Shown here: positions 4,545-5,439 of the stretch, one piece after another
Layout: each line of letters opens with the position of its first letter
Position numbering within the stretch: the stretch's first letter is position 1
DNA from: Candidatus Woesearchaeota archaeon
GTDB taxonomy: Archaea > Nanobdellota > Nanobdellia > Woesearchaeales > ARS49
DNA length: 5,439 bases
Reading direction: 5' to 3'
Assembly: GCA_023261345.1 (NCBI GenBank)
Contig: JAHFPE010000066.1
Location: forward strand, 1-5,439
The notes under the pieces: model-generated
Databases searched by the model: none
The model's input: only the letters and a program-made list of their open reading frames with translations
Told to the model about the DNA's origin: nothing
Made by a program: the position numbers and the translations under genes

Positions 4545-4745
4545 CACGTTCATTCTACTGAATCTTGACCTCGATTGAGTTTGCGTTTCAAAATCTGCAA
4601 ACACGGAACGGAAGACGTGTTTCTTGTTCGTGGCATGTGTTCTTTTTTCATGGTGTTCGCTGAAGCGTCGTCGTAGTGAAAGGTGTCGTGAGCGCCGTCG
4701 TAATCGTGAGGAGGTTTTTCGGGGGGACACTTCCCCCGCATAAAA
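4545..4745. ncRNA. GC-rich structured island, candidate noncoding RNA
   Basis: These roughly 200 bases are clearly richer in G and C than their surroundings and contain several hairpins. GTTTGC (4579-4584) pairs with GCAAAC (4597-4602). AAACACG (4599-4605) pairs with CGTGTTT (4616-4622) and shares bases with the first, so only one can form at a time. CGGGGG (4720-4725) pairs with CCCCCG (4733-4738). Related words CGTCGTAGTGA and CGTCGTAATCGTGA occur between them. In AT-rich archaea such islands are often stable RNAs, but I find no RNase P, SRP or C/D-box consensus. The T tract at 4538-4526 favours transcription on the minus strand. Confidence 0.3.
4550..4741 (-). CDS. Doubtful small ORF, 63 residues, in GC-rich island
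   Basis: The ORF starts at ATG 4741 (MRGKCPPEKPPHDYDGAHD...) and ends with TGA, 12 bases before a T7-C-T5 tract on the same strand (4538-4526). The product is polar, rich in Asp, His, Lys and Arg, with two cysteines and no recognisable domain or membrane segment. No clear Shine-Dalgarno element or TATA box is correctly placed, and the first codons form a stable G/C hairpin (4720-4738). An overlapping arginine-rich frame (from 4730) is equally open. The open frames may be by-products of a GC-rich noncoding RNA; I list it because a terminator follows so closely. Confidence 0.2.
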   Translation of the reverse strand: MRGKCPPEKPPHDYDGAHDTFHYDDASANTMKKEHMPRTRNTSSVPCLQILKRKLNRGQDSVE

Positions 4746-4856
4746 TACGTATTGCTAGTTGTAGTGAATAGAATGCAGTGAAGAGAAGTTAGTAAGAGTT
4801 TTTCGCATGTTCAAATCATTATGGTTTAAACGCCTCTTGCAAATGCATGAAAAGAT

Positions 4857-4882
4857 ACGCCGCCACCCAGATTTGAACTGGG
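4857..4882 (-). repeat. Duplicated 3' end of tRNA-Ser (26-bp direct repeat, distal copy)
   Basis: This is an exact 26-bp copy of 4976-5001. It covers the whole T arm, the 3' acceptor strand and the discriminator G of tRNA-Ser plus one trailer base, in the same orientation and 119 bp downstream of the gene copy. Similarity continues weakly into the trailer (GAAAAGAT-ACG against GAAGATGACACG). Upstream of the T arm the two copies share nothing, so no anticodon arm or 5' acceptor strand is present here. A copy bounded by T arm and 3' end is what tRNA-targeting integrases leave as a second attachment site; a decayed tRNA duplicate is the alternative. Confidence 0.8.
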
Positions 4883-4928
4883 CACAAACCAACGTCACTG
4901 CTACTCGTTAGTGAGCCCAGTTCAAATC
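4870..4928. repeat. Inverted T-arm copy forming a long hairpin with the duplicated tRNA-Ser end
   Basis: GATTTGAACTGGGC (4870-4883) is exactly complementary to GCCCAGTTCAAATC (4915-4928). Inside, TCACT (4895-4899) pairs with AGTGA (4910-4914), which abuts the outer arm. The result is a 14-bp plus 5-bp hairpin with one 11-nt bulge and a 10-nt loop. The right arm is an inverted copy of the 5' half of the tRNA-Ser T arm. In a minus-strand transcript it would be antisense to the T arm and would compete with the normal T-arm fold. Confidence 0.75.
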
Positions 4929-4976
4929 ACTGTTTGGCTAGTCATGCAATAATCGCTATGCGTGTTGAAGATGACA

Positions 4977-5089
4977 CGCCGCCACCCAGATTTGAACTGG
5001 GAAATCCTTGCGGAAAACGGTTCGCTCTTTTGATCGTGAGATCTTTCAAGGTTCGAGACCGTCGCAGTACCAGGTTGTGCCATGGCGGC
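4977..5089 (-). tRNA. tRNA-Ser(CGA) with a 29-nt intron
   Basis: Read from 5089 down: acceptor GCCGCCA pairs with TGGCGGC, and the discriminator is G, as in archaeal serine tRNAs. The D arm GCACAACCTGGTACTGC contains the GG pair. The anticodon stem ACGGT pairs with ACCGT across the intron. The loop CTCGAA carries anticodon CGA. A class II variable arm TCC-GCAA-GGA follows, then T arm CCCAG-TTCAAAT-CTGGG. Long variable arm plus G73 plus CGA identify it as serine, decoding UCG. Mature length is 84 nt, and CCA is not encoded. The 3' end is copied at 4858-4882. A weak TATA-like CGATAATAAT (5111-5120) lies at the right distance upstream. Confidence 0.93.
5023..5051 (-). other. 29-nt archaeal tRNA-Ser intron at canonical position 37/38
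   Basis: The intron runs from CCTTGAAAG to AAAAGAGCG on the minus strand. Loop bases CTC (32-34) pair with GAG near the intron 3' end, with G35 facing A, so the central helix is slightly imperfect. The bulges are AA^C on the 5' side and CG^A on the 3' side. GATC-TCAC-GATC can form a small inner hairpin. This is a normal bulge-helix-bulge substrate in outline. Confidence 0.8.
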
Positions 5090-5108
5090 AGTGGATTAAT
5101 TTATTGAA

Positions 5109-5120
5109 GTATTATTATCG
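5109..5120 (-). promoter_or_regulatory. Weak TATA-like box of tRNA-Ser
   Basis: The minus strand reads CGATAATAATAC, centred about 26 bases before the tRNA 5' end at 5089. The match to a TATA box is modest, and AATAAATTAA (5097-5106) is a nearer AT-rich alternative. Confidence 0.35.
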
Positions 5121-5158
5121 TAATTGGCACTTATTCATAAATTCTGCGTTACGCCACC

Positions 5159-5166
5159 TATAAAAA
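5159..5166 (+). promoter_or_regulatory. TATA box upstream of the broken small gene
   Basis: CCTATAAAAAC matches an archaeal TATA box well. A start site about 26 bases downstream falls on 5188-5190, exactly at an ATG (5189-5191), as expected for a leaderless gene. Confidence 0.45.
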
Positions 5167-5188
5167 CATGTAGAGCTTCAGCGTTGAG

Positions 5189-5382
5189 ATGTATGAGCAA
5201 CTTAATTAGGAACTCAATTGATGGTTCCTGCCAACATATTCAAGAAATATGCTATTAGTCTCTTCTAGGCAATTGATGAAAAATTACCTTTAGATATTTC
5301 TCAGCCAGGTGTTGCAAATCAATTGTGGGAGGAACTGCAATCTTCACAAATCAGACATTGCCAGGTTATTGAGGAGTTTTAA
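5189..5382 (+). pseudogene. Possible broken small gene with an in-frame TAG
   Basis: The promoter-proximal ATG at 5189 opens only six codons (MYEQLN, then TAG). Another frame is open from 5206 to the TAA at 5380-5382 except for one TAG (5266-5268): LGTQLMVPANIFKKYAISLF, stop, AIDEKLPLDISQPGVANQLW, then EELQSSQIRHCQVIEEF. The part after the TAG looks protein-like, with balanced hydrophobic and charged residues. The simplest reading is a small gene, about 60-65 codons, damaged by a frameshift near 5205 and a nonsense change at 5266. Reading TAG as pyrrolysine is possible only if the genome encodes that system. No family is recognised; it may be a chance open stretch. Confidence 0.3.
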
Positions 5383-5439
5383 TCACTTATAGCAAATTGC
5401 AAAAATTTACATACTTTCTAGTTGCTATTCTAGCGAATC
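5383..5439. other. AT-rich right edge without recognisable feature
   Basis: The last bases are AT-rich and contain stops in the frames I followed. I see no promoter, RNA gene or repeat that can be defended, and the region runs off the window. Confidence 0.4.

Noticed and set aside
4390..4578. Plus-strand 62-codon frame starting with TTG
   Set aside because: It starts inside a T8 run without a Shine-Dalgarno element or TATA box, and runs through the palindromic terminator, whose T and A runs produce the Phe/Leu and Lys/Glu stretches. Internal ATGs (for example 4424) give only short peptides.
4413..4730. Minus-strand 105-codon arginine-rich frame
   Set aside because: It reads through the T7 and palindromic terminators, and its Arg richness comes from CGN repeats in the GC-rich island. 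It conflicts with the 63-codon frame, and neither is convincing.
4858..4976. A second complete or split tRNA-Ser gene
   Set aside because: Only the T arm, 3' acceptor strand and discriminator are present. No anticodon stem half, variable arm or 5' acceptor strand matching GCCGCCA is found, and a trans-spliced 3' half should begin at position 38.
4321..5001. CRISPR array
   Set aside because: The repeats here are either too short and T-rich (9 bp) or derived from a tRNA and present only twice with a 93-bp gap. No regular repeat-spacer series or cas gene is present.

Overview
The window is archaeal DNA of fairly low GC content. The evidence is: two intron-bearing tRNA genes whose introns lie one base after the anticodon and fold into bulge-helix-bulge-like junctions; no encoded CCA; TATA boxes about 26 bases upstream of start codons or tRNA 5' ends; leaderless starts; and T-tract terminators. 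An uncultivated DPANN-type archaeon (Woesearchaeota-like) fits the gene style, but that is inference only.

Layout. 1-178 (-): N-terminal part of a winged-helix regulator running off the left edge. 440-889 (+): a small membrane-anchored, cysteine-containing protein of unknown function. 959-2221 (-): a PLP enzyme of the kynureninase / class V aminotransferase type, convergent with it. 2232-2394 (-): tRNA-Gly(GCC) with a 12-nt intron, followed by a GC-rich three-hairpin stretch ending in a copy of the tRNA's own 3' end; this lies directly upstream of the PLP enzyme and probably shares its transcript. 2587-3402 (+): a leaderless, ATA-codon-rich gene for an atypical protein-kinase-like protein. 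3495-4301 (-): a HhH-GPD DNA glycosylase/lyase of the OGG2/AGOG kind. 4302-4976: no secure gene, but 9-bp direct repeats, a perfect 15-bp oligo-A/T inverted repeat, a GC-rich island with hairpins and a doubtful small ORF, and a duplicated and inverted tRNA-Ser 3' end. 4977-5089 (-): tRNA-Ser(CGA) with a 29-nt intron. 5157-5382 (+): a good TATA box followed by what looks like a broken small gene with an in-frame TAG.

The genes do not form a pathway: they are mostly single units with their own promoters, and two pairs are convergent. The most unusual theme is that both tRNA genes have their 3' terminal segment copied a short distance downstream in the same orientation (offsets 78 and 119 bp). 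The Ser copy is also folded against an inverted T-arm copy. This looks like tRNA-targeted integration or duplication scars, or possibly tRNA-like RNAs. The tRNA-Gly also has C at the nearly invariant U55 position.
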